From NCBI RefSeq assembly GCF_000147715.2, contig NC_017934.1:1364001-1428000 (forward strand): a DNA stretch of 64,000 nucleotides. The letters run 5' to 3'. Positions 50,924 through 60,173 of this stretch are shown here, piece by piece; position 1 is the first letter of the stretch, and the number at the start of each line of letters is the position of its first letter. The notes beneath the pieces are model-generated. The model saw only the letters and a list, made by a program, of their open reading frames with translations, searched no databases and was not told where the DNA came from. This DNA comes from Mesotoga prima MesG1.Ag.4.2. GTDB taxonomy: Bacteria; Thermotogota; Thermotogae; Petrotogales; Kosmotogaceae. A program made the translations under genes and the position numbers.

Positions 50924-52051
50924 ATGAAAGTTCTCGGCATAATTCTAGCAGGCGGGCGGGGTGAGTACTTGACTCCTCTTACTCAGGTTAGGGCCAGCGC
51001 TGCACTGCCAGTTTACGGAAAGTACAGATCCATTGATTTCACGCTCAGCAATATGGTCAACGCTGGGATATCAAAGGTTGGGATAATCACGCAGTACAGT
51101 CCGAGAAGCCTGATGGACCATATAGGTTCGGGAAAGGAATGGGACCTAGATAGAAAACAGGGAGGACTTTTCATACTGCAGCCTTATTACTCTCCGGACA
51201 ATCCTTCCATGGGATACAAGGGAACTGCAGACGCTCTCTTCCAGAACATAAACATTCTTAGAAGAGGCAATGAGGACTCGGTGCTGATCGGCTCAGGAGA
51301 TCACATCTTCAAGACTGATCTAGCAAAGATCTTCAGATACCATCTTGACACGGCTGCCGATATAACCGTTTTGACAGGCAACAAAGAAGGCGAATGCGGT
51401 ATGGAAGGAATGGACCGAGTGGTCTGTAGAAACGGAAGAGTTGTCAAGTGGATCGAAAAGGAAAAGATTGCGGAAAACCCGCAAGAAGGCGACTGTGTTG
51501 CGCTTGACATATATTTCATAAACAAGTTTTTATTGAGAGAACTGCTCTATTCTGCGGTCCCCAATGGTGAAAATGAGCTTGTGAAAGGGATAATTTCTCC
51601 GAATCTTTCTTCATTGAATGTTAGAGAATACAGGTACAATGGGTATTGGCGGGATATTAAGCTGAGTAAAAAGTGCTATTTCAGAACGAACCTCGACATA
51701 CTTAATCCTGAAATAAGGAGGGAGCTCTTCTACGAAAACGGCAGAGTCTTCACCAAATTGAAGGATCTTCCACCTCCAAAGATCACCGGAACTGCATATA
51801 TGAATAACTCTGTGATTGCCGATGGATGCGTAATAGGTGGAAGAATAGAGGATTCAGTCTTATTCAGAGATACGAGAGTGATGGCGGGCGCAACTGTGAA
51901 GAATTCAGTTCTTCTTGAGGGTTGCTTGGTTGAAGAGGGAGCTTATATAGAGAACGTCATTATGGACAAGTACTGCACCGTGAGGCTGGGAAGAAGTTTT
52001 GTCGGTGAAGCCGAAGATCCCACTGTAATCGAAAAACACGGCGTAATTTAG
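50924..52051 (+). CDS. glgD: Glucose-1-phosphate adenylyltransferase, GlgD subunit
   Basis: 375-residue nucleotidyltransferase-like protein with the ADP-glucose pyrophosphorylase fold and a C-terminal left-handed beta helix (hexapeptide-like [20 protein letters not shown]). The N-terminal loop reads [13 protein letters not shown], lacking the Arg of the catalytic GGxGxRLxPLT, as is usual for GlgD regulatory subunits. It probably modulates GlgC in a mixed tetramer for glycogen synthesis. GlgC follows after 13 bases. The palindrome just before the start may regulate it. Confidence 0.9.
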   Translation: MKVLGIILAGGRGEYLTPLTQVRASAALPVYGKYRSIDFTLSNMVNAGISKVGIITQYSPRSLMDHIGSGKEWDLDRKQGGLFILQPYYSPDNPSMGYKGTADALFQNINILRRGNEDSVLIGSGDHIFKTDLAKIFRYHLDTAADITVLTGNKEGECGMEGMDRVVCRNGRVVKWIEKEKIAENPQEGDCVALDIYFINKFLLRELLYSAVPNGENELVKGIISPNLSSLNVREYRYNGYWRDIKLSKKCYFRTNLDILNPEIRRELFYENGRVFTKLKDLPPPKITGTAYMNNSVIADGCVIGGRIEDSVLFRDTRVMAGATVKNSVLLEGCLVEEGAYIENVIMDKYCTVRLGRSFVGEAEDPTVIEKHGVI

Positions 52052-52064
52052 GCGGGGTGATTGT

Positions 52065-53333
52065 ATGGCCAAGAAGGTTGTTGCATTGATATTAGCCGGC
52101 GGACAGGGGACGAGACTCGGTTTGCTCACCGATGAGGTTGCAAAACCGGCAGTGCCTTTCGGCGGGAAGTACAGAATCATTGACTTTTCTTTGAGCAACT
52201 GCGTCAACTCCGGTATCACGGCAGTCGGTGTTCTTACTCAGTACAGGCCCCACATTCTTTCCCGGCACATTGGGATTGGTCGTCCCTGGGATCTCGACAG
52301 AAAGGACGGTGGAGTTGTAATCCTCCCTCCATTTATAGCTCAAGGAGACTCAAACTGGTACAAGGGAACTGCTAACGCAGTCTTCCAAAACATTGATTTC
52401 GTTGATGATTTTGACCCGGAACTTCTTGTAATACTCTCTGGCGATCATATCTATTCAATGGATTACAACGAGATGATAGATTATCATCTCTCCAAGGGCG
52501 CAACTGGAACCGTAGCATGTATGCGCGTGCCGCTTTCTGAGGCACACAGATTCGGCATGATGATTACGGATTTCGAGAACAAGATAACGGATTTCCAGGA
52601 GAAGCCTAAGGAACCAAAGTCGGATCTCGCCTCTCTTGGCATCTATGTCTTTGACTGGAAGTTCCTGCGTGAAAGACTTATACAAGACGAGAAGGACCCC
52701 GAAAGCGACAACGACTTTGGAAAGAATATCTTGCCAAAAATCGTCCAAGACAACGCCGGGAAACTATTTGCCTTCGTTTTCGAGGGTTACTGGAGGGACG
52801 TCGGAACAATTGAATCATTGTGGGAGGCAAATATCGAACTGACCAGGCCCATCCCTCCATTCAATCTTCACGATCCCTCCTGGAGGTTCTATACTCAAAC
52901 CGAGGAGTATCTGCCTGCCTACGTTGGCACGAGCTCATACGTAAGAAACTCTTTGATTAACGAAGGCGCGGAGATCTACGGACGGGTCGAAAACTCTGTA
53001 ATCTTTCAAGGAGTTCAGATTGGCGAGGGCTCGCTCGTGAAAAACTCTGTGGTTATGACAAATTCAAAGATCGGCAGAAACGTTGTTATAGAACGAGGAA
53101 TAGTCGGTGAAGGAACGTTTGTGAAGGACGGAGTAGTTCTCGGCTATGGAGATGAAGTTCCACACGAGACGCAGCCTCACATCTATAACGCGGGAATCGT
53201 AGTCGTCGGATCTGACGTGGTTATTCCACAAAACACAAAGATAGGAAAGAACAGTGCCATTCTCAATCACGTTAGAGAGGAGGATTTTGAGGGAGATGTT
53301 GAAGGCGGTAAAACCATTTCCCCCAAAGCGTAA
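52065..53333 (+). CDS. glgC: Glucose-1-phosphate adenylyltransferase
   Basis: 422-residue enzyme making ADP-glucose from ATP and glucose 1-phosphate, the committed step of glycogen synthesis. Intact catalytic loop [38 protein letters not shown], the [11 protein letters not shown] loop, SGDHIY metal site and [20 protein letters not shown]-terminal beta helix closes the protein. GGGGTG precedes the ATG. Glycogen synthase and branching enzyme are not in the window. Confidence 0.97.
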   Translation: MAKKVVALILAGGQGTRLGLLTDEVAKPAVPFGGKYRIIDFSLSNCVNSGITAVGVLTQYRPHILSRHIGIGRPWDLDRKDGGVVILPPFIAQGDSNWYKGTANAVFQNIDFVDDFDPELLVILSGDHIYSMDYNEMIDYHLSKGATGTVACMRVPLSEAHRFGMMITDFENKITDFQEKPKEPKSDLASLGIYVFDWKFLRERLIQDEKDPESDNDFGKNILPKIVQDNAGKLFAFVFEGYWRDVGTIESLWEANIELTRPIPPFNLHDPSWRFYTQTEEYLPAYVGTSSYVRNSLINEGAEIYGRVENSVIFQGVQIGEGSLVKNSVVMTNSKIGRNVVIERGIVGEGTFVKDGVVLGYGDEVPHETQPHIYNAGIVVVGSDVVIPQNTKIGKNSAILNHVREEDFEGDVEGGKTISPKA

Positions 53334-53646
53334 GGGAGTAGCTTCTTTTACACTGCTCATCGCAATTCTGATAGTCTGTACTGCGATGGTTACGGTACTG
53401 GCACCAGTGGATACTATAATGGTCTCAAGAAGGCTAAGTTCATGGTACTTCAGACTCGCACTGACTATCAAATCCATATACCTTGCAGAGCCCGAAGAAA
53501 CGGAAATCAATGGCCTTCAAATGGAAAAAAGTTCAAGGACAGTTTATTCAAACTGCGCAAAAATAGAGATAATAAATTACCATATAATTGAAGGAGAGAA
53601 ATCCTTCGATTTTGAAATCGTTGGCAATATCACCGATATTTCATAA
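53296..53646 (+). CDS. Prepilin-like small exported protein
   Basis: 116-residue protein. The N-terminus has a positive leader ending KRKG followed by [22 protein letters not shown], which resembles a class III prepilin signal without Glu5; the rest is a short extracellular domain with little to recognise. It starts at ATG 53296, within the last 38 bases of glgC, with AGGAGG 12 bases upstream and GAGGG nearer. It precedes the 5'-nucleotidase by 13 bases. It could be a minor pilin/competence-type pseudopilin or simply a membrane-anchored protein. Confidence 0.6.
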   Translation: MLKAVKPFPPKRKGVASFTLLIAILIVCTAMVTVLAPVDTIMVSRRLSSWYFRLALTIKSIYLAEPEETEINGLQMEKSSRTVYSNCAKIEIINYHIIEGEKSFDFEIVGNITDIS

Positions 53647-53659
53647 GGAGGTATGAGTT

Positions 53660-55117
53660 ATGAAGAAAGTTCTGCTTATTACCCTGTTGCTGATCATGGC
53701 AGTATTTGTGATGGGCCAGAAGCTTACTATTCTGCACATCAACGACACTCACGGACATATCTGGCCGGAAGGTGATTACGGTGGACTGGCGGCTATAACC
53801 ACCCTGGTAAATCAGGTCAGGGCTGAGAATCCCAACACTCTATTCCTGCATGCCGGAGATATCAACACCGGTGTCCCCGAATCGGATTTGCAGGACGCTG
53901 CACCCGATATAGTAGCCCTCAACCTGATGAAGCTAGACGCAATGGCCATCGGTAATCACGAATTCGATAACGATGCTTCCGTACTTGCGAAACAGATGGA
54001 AATCGCAAATTTCCCGTTCTTAAGCGCAAATATCTACAAGGATGGTGAACCGGCCTTCCAGGAATATATGATCACGGAAGTCGGAGGAATAAAGGTAGCC
54101 ATCGTTGGGTTTACGACTCAAGAAACGGAAATCCTTGAGTACCTCTATGCGAAAGACTACGAGTGGAAAGACGTAATTGAAGTTGCCAAAGAGATCATTC
54201 CTGAACTCGAGGCTCAGGCGGATATCGTAATTGCGCTCACTCACATGGGAAGCAATCCCGTGCTTGCCGGCCCCAATTCCTGGGAGCTTGCGAAAGCGGT
54301 TGACGGTATCGATGTCATTGTCGACGGTCATAGCCACACTTTCTACGAAAGGCCTGAGATAATCAACGAGACAATAATCGTATCGGCAGGAGAATGGGCG
54401 AAGAATCTTGGCAAGCTCGAACTTGAAATCGTTGATGATACGGTCATTTTCGTTTCCTTCAGAAATCTCCCGGTTATCGCCGAAGAGATCGAACCGGACT
54501 TCGCCGTGGCAACTGTGCTTGATTACTTCAAGAAGGCCGGCGGAGAAGCTCTTAATATCGTTGTCGGAGAGACCGCGATAAGACTCGAGGGGGATAGAGG
54601 AGTAGTAAGGTCACAGGACACGAACCTTGGTTACTTGATATGTGACGCAATGGTATGGAAAACCGGTGCTGATCTAGCCTTGACAAATTCTGGTGGAATC
54701 AGAGCTTCCATAGAGGCTGGTCCAATAACGTATCGCGACATTCTTACAGTTCTTCCGTTTGGAAACACGCTGTACGTTTTGGAAGTACCCGGCACCGCTC
54801 TCAGAGAGATTCTCCAGTACACGGCAACGAGAGAAGCGGGGCAGGGAGCGATGGCTCAGGTAAGTGGAGTAACTTATGTAATTGAGAACAAAGAAGCAAA
54901 GGATATTCTCGTAAACGGAGAACCTATTGATGATAACAAGTTGTACAAACTGGCTACAAATAACTACCTTGCCTCTGGCGGTGACGGTTATGAAATTCTT
55001 GCTGGCCTCTCAGGTTACGACACTGGATTCGTTCTCGCCGACGTTGTAGTCGAGTTTGTTGGAGAGATCAGCCCGATAACCTCTTACCCAGATAGCGGAA
55101 GAATAACCAGAAAGTAG
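53660..55117 (+). CDS. Secreted 5'-nucleotidase/UshA-like metallophosphatase
   Basis: 485-residue exported phosphoesterase. Signal peptide MKKVLLITLLLIMAVFVMG, then a calcineurin-like metal domain with ILHINDTHGH, FLHAGDINTG, AIGNHEFD, ALTHMG and VDGHSHTF (all metal-ligand blocks), and a C-terminal 5'-nucleotidase substrate domain (LALTNSGGIRASIEAGPITYRD, NNYLASGGDGYEI). It hydrolyses nucleotides or UDP-sugars outside the membrane to salvage nucleoside and phosphate. AAGGAGG is at proper spacing. A strong terminator follows. Confidence 0.95.
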   Translation: MKKVLLITLLLIMAVFVMGQKLTILHINDTHGHIWPEGDYGGLAAITTLVNQVRAENPNTLFLHAGDINTGVPESDLQDAAPDIVALNLMKLDAMAIGNHEFDNDASVLAKQMEIANFPFLSANIYKDGEPAFQEYMITEVGGIKVAIVGFTTQETEILEYLYAKDYEWKDVIEVAKEIIPELEAQADIVIALTHMGSNPVLAGPNSWELAKAVDGIDVIVDGHSHTFYERPEIINETIIVSAGEWAKNLGKLELEIVDDTVIFVSFRNLPVIAEEIEPDFAVATVLDYFKKAGGEALNIVVGETAIRLEGDRGVVRSQDTNLGYLICDAMVWKTGADLALTNSGGIRASIEAGPITYRDILTVLPFGNTLYVLEVPGTALREILQYTATREAGQGAMAQVSGVTYVIENKEAKDILVNGEPIDDNKLYKLATNNYLASGGDGYEILAGLSGYDTGFVLADVVVEFVGEISPITSYPDSGRITRK

Positions 55118-55156
55118 TTTTAGATTAAGTTAAGACTCAAACATTGTACTATAATA

Positions 55157-55183
55157 GGAGCGGAGCGACCGCTCCTTTTGTTT
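55157..55183 (+). terminator. Intrinsic terminator after 5'-nucleotidase
   Basis: GGAGCGG-AGCGA-CCGCTCC (7-bp GC stem) followed by TTTTGTTTG, 40 bases past the stop. Confidence 0.88.
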
Positions 55184-55282
55184 GTTAATCCCAGTCATTT
55201 TTTGAGTCGAAGTTTCTTTCATGATATTCGGGATCCCAGAAAGGCAAACATCTATTGATTAAGGTTGAGAGGTGATAACTAA

Positions 55283-56602
55283 ATGAGGTTGCCTACCTTC
55301 AGAGGAGGGGTGCACCCGCCAGAGAAAAAGGAACTGTCTAAAGATTCCCGTCTGAGCGTTCTGCCGCTTCCCGAAAGGGTCTATGTATTTCTTGCAAACC
55401 ACGCCGGTGTTCCTGCTAAACCACTTGTGAACGTTGGAGACAGCGTAAAGACAGGTCAATTGATTGCGGAGGCCAGTGGTTTCATTTCCGCAAATCTTCA
55501 TTCTCCTCTGACAGGTGAAGTCAAGGAGATCGCAAAGTACTACCATCCGACTCTTTCAAAACCTGACGATGCAATTGTTATAGAAAAATCGGGCGAAGAA
55601 GAGTGGGAACTTCTAGAACCTGCAAAGCCTTACGAGCAGTTCGAGCCCGAGGAAATTATCCAGAGGATAAAGGACGCAGGAATTGTTGGTCTGGGTGGCG
55701 CCATGTTCCCTACGAACGTCAAGCTTTCTCCCCCAAAAGAAAAGAAGATCGACCTTCTCATTCTGAACGGAGCAGAGTGCGAACCCTATCTGACCATAGA
55801 TTACAGGTACATGCTAGAACGCTCCGAGGGAATAGTTCGAGGCATTCTAGCGATTATGAGAGCGCTTAAGGTTGATAACGCTGTAATTGGCATCGAAGAC
55901 AATAAGCAAAAGGCCATAGAACAAATGGAGGTGGCGGTGAGGTCTACTCCAATTCAGGTGAAGAGATTGAAAACGAAATATCCGCAAGGTGCCGAGAAGC
56001 AGCTTATTTATGCTCTTACGAAGAGGAAGGTGCCTTCAGGAGGACTTCCGCTCGACGTGGGTGTCGTTGTTGACAACATAGGAACAGCATTTGCAGTTTA
56101 CGAAGCTGTTGAACTTGGCCATCCGCTTGTAGAAAGAGGAGTCACACTGACCGGCGAAGGAATAAAGAAGCCATTAAACGTTATTTCGCGTATTGGTGTT
56201 ATGGCCAGCGAATTGATCGAATACGCCGGCGGCGCACAGGAAATCGTTGAGAGAATTGTCTTTGGTGGTCCTATGATGGGAATCACTGTCCCCAAGATAG
56301 ACGTCCCGACTGTAAAAGGCACTTCGGGGATCACTTTGCTTATGAAGAGCGATCCACTTGAAGAGTTCCCCTGCATAAGATGCGGGAAGTGTGCAACCGT
56401 ATGCCCGATGAACCTCCAGCCATTTTTGCTGAATCTCTATGGTACGAATAGATTGTATGACAAACAGGTAGAGAACGGACTCCTGGACTGTATAGAATGC
56501 GGAAGCTGCTCATATGTTTGCCCAGCAAACATAGAACTCGTAAAGAACTTCAAGCTCAATAAGAAAGTCTACAGGAGTCTCAAGGGAGGTGCGAAGAAGT
56601 GA
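55283..56602 (+). CDS. rnfC: Rnf complex subunit RnfC
   Basis: 439-residue peripheral subunit that exchanges electrons with NAD(H). N-terminal barrel-sandwich part (FRGGVHPPEKKELSK), Rossmann-like FMN/NADH-site region (GLGGAMFPTNVKLSPP, LILNGAECEPYLTIDYRYM) and two ferredoxin-type motifs: CIRCGKCATVCPMNL and CIECGSCSYVCPAN. First gene of rnfCDGEAB. Binding site GAGAGGTG precedes the ATG; a weak promoter (TTGAGT, 17 bases, TATTCG at 55202-55230) may drive the operon. Confidence 0.96.
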   Translation: MRLPTFRGGVHPPEKKELSKDSRLSVLPLPERVYVFLANHAGVPAKPLVNVGDSVKTGQLIAEASGFISANLHSPLTGEVKEIAKYYHPTLSKPDDAIVIEKSGEEEWELLEPAKPYEQFEPEEIIQRIKDAGIVGLGGAMFPTNVKLSPPKEKKIDLLILNGAECEPYLTIDYRYMLERSEGIVRGILAIMRALKVDNAVIGIEDNKQKAIEQMEVAVRSTPIQVKRLKTKYPQGAEKQLIYALTKRKVPSGGLPLDVGVVVDNIGTAFAVYEAVELGHPLVERGVTLTGEGIKKPLNVISRIGVMASELIEYAGGAQEIVERIVFGGPMMGITVPKIDVPTVKGTSGITLLMKSDPLEEFPCIRCGKCATVCPMNLQPFLLNLYGTNRLYDKQVENGLLDCIECGSCSYVCPANIELVKNFKLNKKVYRSLKGGAKK

Positions 56603-57549
56603 AGCTCTCAATGATGGCAGCACCTCACCTGAGATCAGAAGACAGCGTAAGAAAGATTATGCTCGATGTCCTCATCGCCCTCGCTCCAGCGGCTGTATGG
56701 GCCGTAGTTTCATTCGGTTTGAAGGCACTTGTCCTGATAGTTGTCTGTACAGCCGGCGCCGAGGTACTTGACTTCTTTGTCATGCGGTTCATTAGAAGGA
56801 AGAAGAACTTCAAACCGGATCTCAGCGGTTCCGTCACCGGACTGCTTCTCGCTCTGAATCTCTCTGTCGCCGTGGAGTGGTGGCAAGCTCTTATCGGTGT
56901 CTTTGTGGCCATCGTAATTGCGAAGGCCGTCTTTGGTGGGCTAGGCAAGAATTTCTTTAATCCCGCCCTAGTTGGCAGGGTCTTTCTCCTGATATCCTTT
57001 CCCGTTCAGATGACTACGTGGTTGAGTCCTTTCGATATGCAGACTACAGCAACTCCAATGGCGATATTGAAGCAAGGCGGACCAAGAGTCTTTTCTCTGC
57101 AGGAGATGTTTCTAGGAACAATTCCAGGATCACTTGGTGAGGTCAGCGCTCTGCTCCTACTCCTTGGTTTTGGATGGCTGCTGTTCAGAAAGAGAGTCTC
57201 TCCTTTCATACCAGTTGCATACATTGGAACTGTCGTTATTATGGCCGCAATTTTCAATGGAGTTAATCCCGGCTTCGGTTCACCTCTTTATCACGTCTTT
57301 GGCGGCGGATTAATGCTGGGGGCTCTTTTTATGGCAACCGACATGGTGACAAGTCCCATGTCGATCAAAGGCCACGTGATCTTTGGAGTTGGTTGTGGCG
57401 CAGTGACAATGATAATCAGGTTGTTTGGCGGTTATCCCGAAGGAGTTTCTTTTGCGATCCTGGTCATGAATGCTTTTGTACCTCTAATCGATATGGGTAC
57501 AAAACCCAGGATATTTGGAAAGCCAAAGAAGGTGAAGAGCAATGCGTGA
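56599..57549 (+). CDS. rnfD: Rnf complex subunit RnfD
   Basis: 316-residue integral membrane subunit with about nine hydrophobic segments. The flavinylation region FMATDMVTSPMSIKG contains the Thr to which FMN is usually attached. GKNFFNPALVGRVFLLISFP is a conserved core block. It starts at GTG 56599, overlapping the rnfC stop (GTGA). Together with RnfE, A and G it couples ferredoxin-to-NAD electron flow to H+ or Na+ transport. Confidence 0.95.
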   Translation: MKLSMMAAPHLRSEDSVRKIMLDVLIALAPAAVWAVVSFGLKALVLIVVCTAGAEVLDFFVMRFIRRKKNFKPDLSGSVTGLLLALNLSVAVEWWQALIGVFVAIVIAKAVFGGLGKNFFNPALVGRVFLLISFPVQMTTWLSPFDMQTTATPMAILKQGGPRVFSLQEMFLGTIPGSLGEVSALLLLLGFGWLLFRKRVSPFIPVAYIGTVVIMAAIFNGVNPGFGSPLYHVFGGGLMLGALFMATDMVTSPMSIKGHVIFGVGCGAVTMIIRLFGGYPEGVSFAILVMNAFVPLIDMGTKPRIFGKPKKVKSNA

Positions 57550-58264
57550 TTACTTGAAGACCGGGATTACTCTGATGGTTATTACGATTATCGCCGCCCT
57601 GGTTCTATCGGTAGTCTATACGATAGTTGAAGAACCTATAGCCAACGCAGAGCTTGGCGCAAAGCTGAAGGCGATTCGAGAAGTTCTTACGGATTCAGAT
57701 ACAGGTGAGTTGTTAATTGACGAAGAAAGCATCCCGCAAACAGCTACCGAGCTCGCTAAATTCGAGTGGCTTCCCCAAGGATTTTCCCCCTCTGAAGGGA
57801 TAATCTACAGGACCGAGGACAATCAGGGAAAGGTTGAAAGCCCTGCTTACAAATTCGTTAAAGAAGATGGCACGGAGATCTTCATTGCGATTGGTATCGC
57901 GGTTGGTTACGGAGGCGACGTGAAATCAATGGCAGCCTTTGTAAAGGAGCCTGATGGGGTCAAGTTAAATGGAATCAAGGTTCTAGAATACTCTCAGGAG
58001 ACTCCAGGACTTGGAGCAAATATTGCAAATGCCGATGTCCAGAAGAGGTTCTATCCTGTAAGTAAAGAGGGACTTGACAAAGGCATAAGGGTTGACAAAG
58101 ATGCTGGAGTAACCCCTGTGGGTGACCAGATAGATGCAAGAAAGAGGGAAGACGGGATAGTGACAGTCAGCGATGTGATGACCGGTGCAACGATCACTCC
58201 AAGAGCCGTCGCATCCTCTCTCAACGCCATCTCCGAATTCCTTGATAAGGCAGGTGTTAGATGA
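57542..58264 (+). CDS. rnfG: Rnf complex subunit RnfG
   Basis: 240-residue subunit with one N-terminal membrane anchor (GITLMVITIIAALVLSVVYTI) and an extracytoplasmic FMN-binding domain. The covalent FMN site is VMTGATITPRAVASSL (T in TGATIT); ETPGLGANI is the second family block. Overlaps rnfD by 8 bases. It needs a flavin transferase (ApbE), which is not in the window. Confidence 0.95.
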   Translation: MRDYLKTGITLMVITIIAALVLSVVYTIVEEPIANAELGAKLKAIREVLTDSDTGELLIDEESIPQTATELAKFEWLPQGFSPSEGIIYRTEDNQGKVESPAYKFVKEDGTEIFIAIGIAVGYGGDVKSMAAFVKEPDGVKLNGIKVLEYSQETPGLGANIANADVQKRFYPVSKEGLDKGIRVDKDAGVTPVGDQIDARKREDGIVTVSDVMTGATITPRAVASSLNAISEFLDKAGVR

Positions 58265-58875
58265 TGGCAGAATCGAAGTTCAAGATTCTGGCAAACGGTA
58301 TCTTGAAACAAAACCCGACCTTCATTCAGGTTCTTGGTATGTGTCCCACTCTCGCAACTACAACAAGCGCCGAAAATGGTTTGGGGATGGGACTCGCAAC
58401 TACTGCTGTCCTTGCGTTGTCGAACATCACAATATCTCTTGTGAGGAAATTCATTCCCGATAAGATAAGGATTCCCTCTTACATAGTAATAATCGCTTCC
58501 TTTGTTACCGTGATCGACATGTTGATGCATGGGTTTGTCTATGATCTATGGAAGACATTGGGACTGTTTATTCCCCTCATAGTCGTTAACTGCATAATTC
58601 TTGGAAGGGCCGAAGCCTTTGCTTCGAAGAATGATGTCTTCAGTTCCTTCCTCGATGGTCTAGGAATGGGCCTTGGTTTCACGGCCTCTCTGGTTCTTCT
58701 GGGATCGGTGAGAGAGTTTCTTGGCAACGGATCGATTTTCGGCTACCATCTTTCTGATGTGAAAATGTTTGCCATGATCCTCCCCCCGGGTGCCTTCATA
58801 GCCCTTGGTATGCTCGCAGCCTTCTTCAACTATTTGGGGATTAGGAGAAGCAAGGTAAAAAAGGCAGAAAAATGA
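58261..58875 (+). CDS. rnfE: Rnf complex subunit RnfE
   Basis: 204-residue polytopic membrane protein with six hydrophobic segments. NPTFIQVLGMCPTLATTTSAENGLGMGLATT is the hallmark of the RnfE/NqrD family and carries the membrane Cys that helps hold a [2Fe-2S] centre with RnfA. It overlaps rnfG by 4 bases. Confidence 0.96.
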   Translation: MMAESKFKILANGILKQNPTFIQVLGMCPTLATTTSAENGLGMGLATTAVLALSNITISLVRKFIPDKIRIPSYIVIIASFVTVIDMLMHGFVYDLWKTLGLFIPLIVVNCIILGRAEAFASKNDVFSSFLDGLGMGLGFTASLVLLGSVREFLGNGSIFGYHLSDVKMFAMILPPGAFIALGMLAAFFNYLGIRRSKVKKAEK

Positions 58876-58888
58876 GGAGGAATGACTG

Positions 58889-59470
58889 ATGGCGACCAGA
58901 TTGGTGTTTATATTTCTATCGGCAATTTTGATAAACAACTTCGTGCTTTCCAGATTCCTGGGAATCTGTCCTTTCCTGGGTGTCTCAAGGAAGACGGATA
59001 CAGCAGTCGGAATGAGCATCGCCGTTACATTCGTTATGATACTGGCCTCGATAATCACCTGGATACTCAATATTGCGCTAGATGCCCTAGGGTTACCCTT
59101 CTTGCGTACAATTGTCTTCATACTCGTAATCGCGACACTCGTGCAATTTGTTGAGATATTCCTTAAAAAGGCTAGCCCTGGACTCTACGAAGCTCTGGGC
59201 ATCTTCCTACCGCTTATTACAACAAACTGTGCGATTCTTGGCCTTGCTCTTCTGAATGTCCAGCAAAACTACACACTAGTGGAAACGATAGTGAATTCAG
59301 CCGGAGCCGGACTGGGGTTCGCCCTAGCTCTAATTCTCTTTTCAACCATTAGAGAAAGGATGGAGCTCTCCGAAATTCCTGAACCCTTTAAAGGGACAGC
59401 TATCGCCTTGATCACCGCCGGACTGCTGTCGATGGCTTTCATGGGATTCCAGGGCCTGGTAAAACTGTGA
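58889..59470 (+). CDS. rnfA: Rnf complex subunit RnfA
   Basis: 193-residue polytopic membrane protein, paralogous to RnfE with inverted topology. Conserved NNFVLSRFLGICPFLGVSRK and TTNCAILGLAL blocks contain the Cys residues of the intramembrane Fe-S site. GAGGAGG lies upstream of the ATG. Confidence 0.96.
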   Translation: MATRLVFIFLSAILINNFVLSRFLGICPFLGVSRKTDTAVGMSIAVTFVMILASIITWILNIALDALGLPFLRTIVFILVIATLVQFVEIFLKKASPGLYEALGIFLPLITTNCAILGLALLNVQQNYTLVETIVNSAGAGLGFALALILFSTIRERMELSEIPEPFKGTAIALITAGLLSMAFMGFQGLVKL

Positions 59471-59480
59471 GGTGTTTACT

Positions 59481-60173
59481 GTGACAATAGTCTATTCAGT
59501 TCTCTTTATGTCAGTACTAGGGGTAGGTGCAGGTATTTTTCTAGCGTTCGCTTCGGCAAAATTCGCCGTCAAGAAAGATCCACGAATAGCGCTTATCGAA
59601 GCTTCATTGCCTGGTGCTAATTGCGGTGCCTGCGGCTTCCCGGGATGCGCAGCCTTTGCCAAAGCTGTTGCTGAAGGTAAAGCCCCCATCGAAGGATGCA
59701 TTCCAGGTAAACGCTCCGGTGTCCCTGAGAAGTTAAAACTCATTCTGGACACAGATATCGACAAACTCATCGCCTTGTTCGACGAAAATGAAGAGGATGC
59801 AGAAAAAACTCTCGAGAAGCTACTAGCTTCTTCAGGAAAAGCCGTCAAAGCCGCTCCACCAAAGATACAAAGGCCAACGCAAGAAGAAATCGATAGTTAC
59901 AAGGAAAAACTCAAAGAAAATCCAAGGGCAGCTGTTATCTTCGCAGTCCTTCCCAACATCAACTGCGCCTTGTGCGGCTCGCCAGGATGTGCTGCCTTTG
60001 CCATTAAGGTTGCCAATAAAGACGAAGACATAGCGAAATGTGTTCCTGGAAAGCCACAGAATGTCTCGCAAAAGGTTGCCAAGATCATGGCTTTATCTGA
60101 AGCCGAACTTCAGAAGATCATCGAAGAGACATCAGGTGAACCGGCCGAGATAAAGAAGAAGTTTGCATCATGA
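59481..60173 (+). CDS. rnfB: RnfB with duplicated Fe-S domain, no ferredoxin domain
   Basis: 230-residue subunit that takes electrons from ferredoxin. An N-terminal membrane anchor is followed by the standard RnfB [4Fe-4S] domain NCGACGFPGCAAFAKAVAEG...GC (C-x2-C-x4-C-x16-C). Instead of the usual pair of CxxCxxCxxxCP ferredoxin clusters, the C-terminal half holds a second copy with the same spacing: NCALCGSPGCAAFAIKVANK...KC. An acidic linker (DENEEDAEKTLEKLL) joins the two. The start is GTG 59481, with GAGGTG 6 bases upstream; an in-frame GTG at 59472 overlaps that site. The next gene overlaps its stop, so no ferredoxin domain is lost by a frameshift. Confidence 0.9.
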   Translation: MTIVYSVLFMSVLGVGAGIFLAFASAKFAVKKDPRIALIEASLPGANCGACGFPGCAAFAKAVAEGKAPIEGCIPGKRSGVPEKLKLILDTDIDKLIALFDENEEDAEKTLEKLLASSGKAVKAAPPKIQRPTQEEIDSYKEKLKENPRAAVIFAVLPNINCALCGSPGCAAFAIKVANKDEDIAKCVPGKPQNVSQKVAKIMALSEAELQKIIEETSGEPAEIKKKFAS

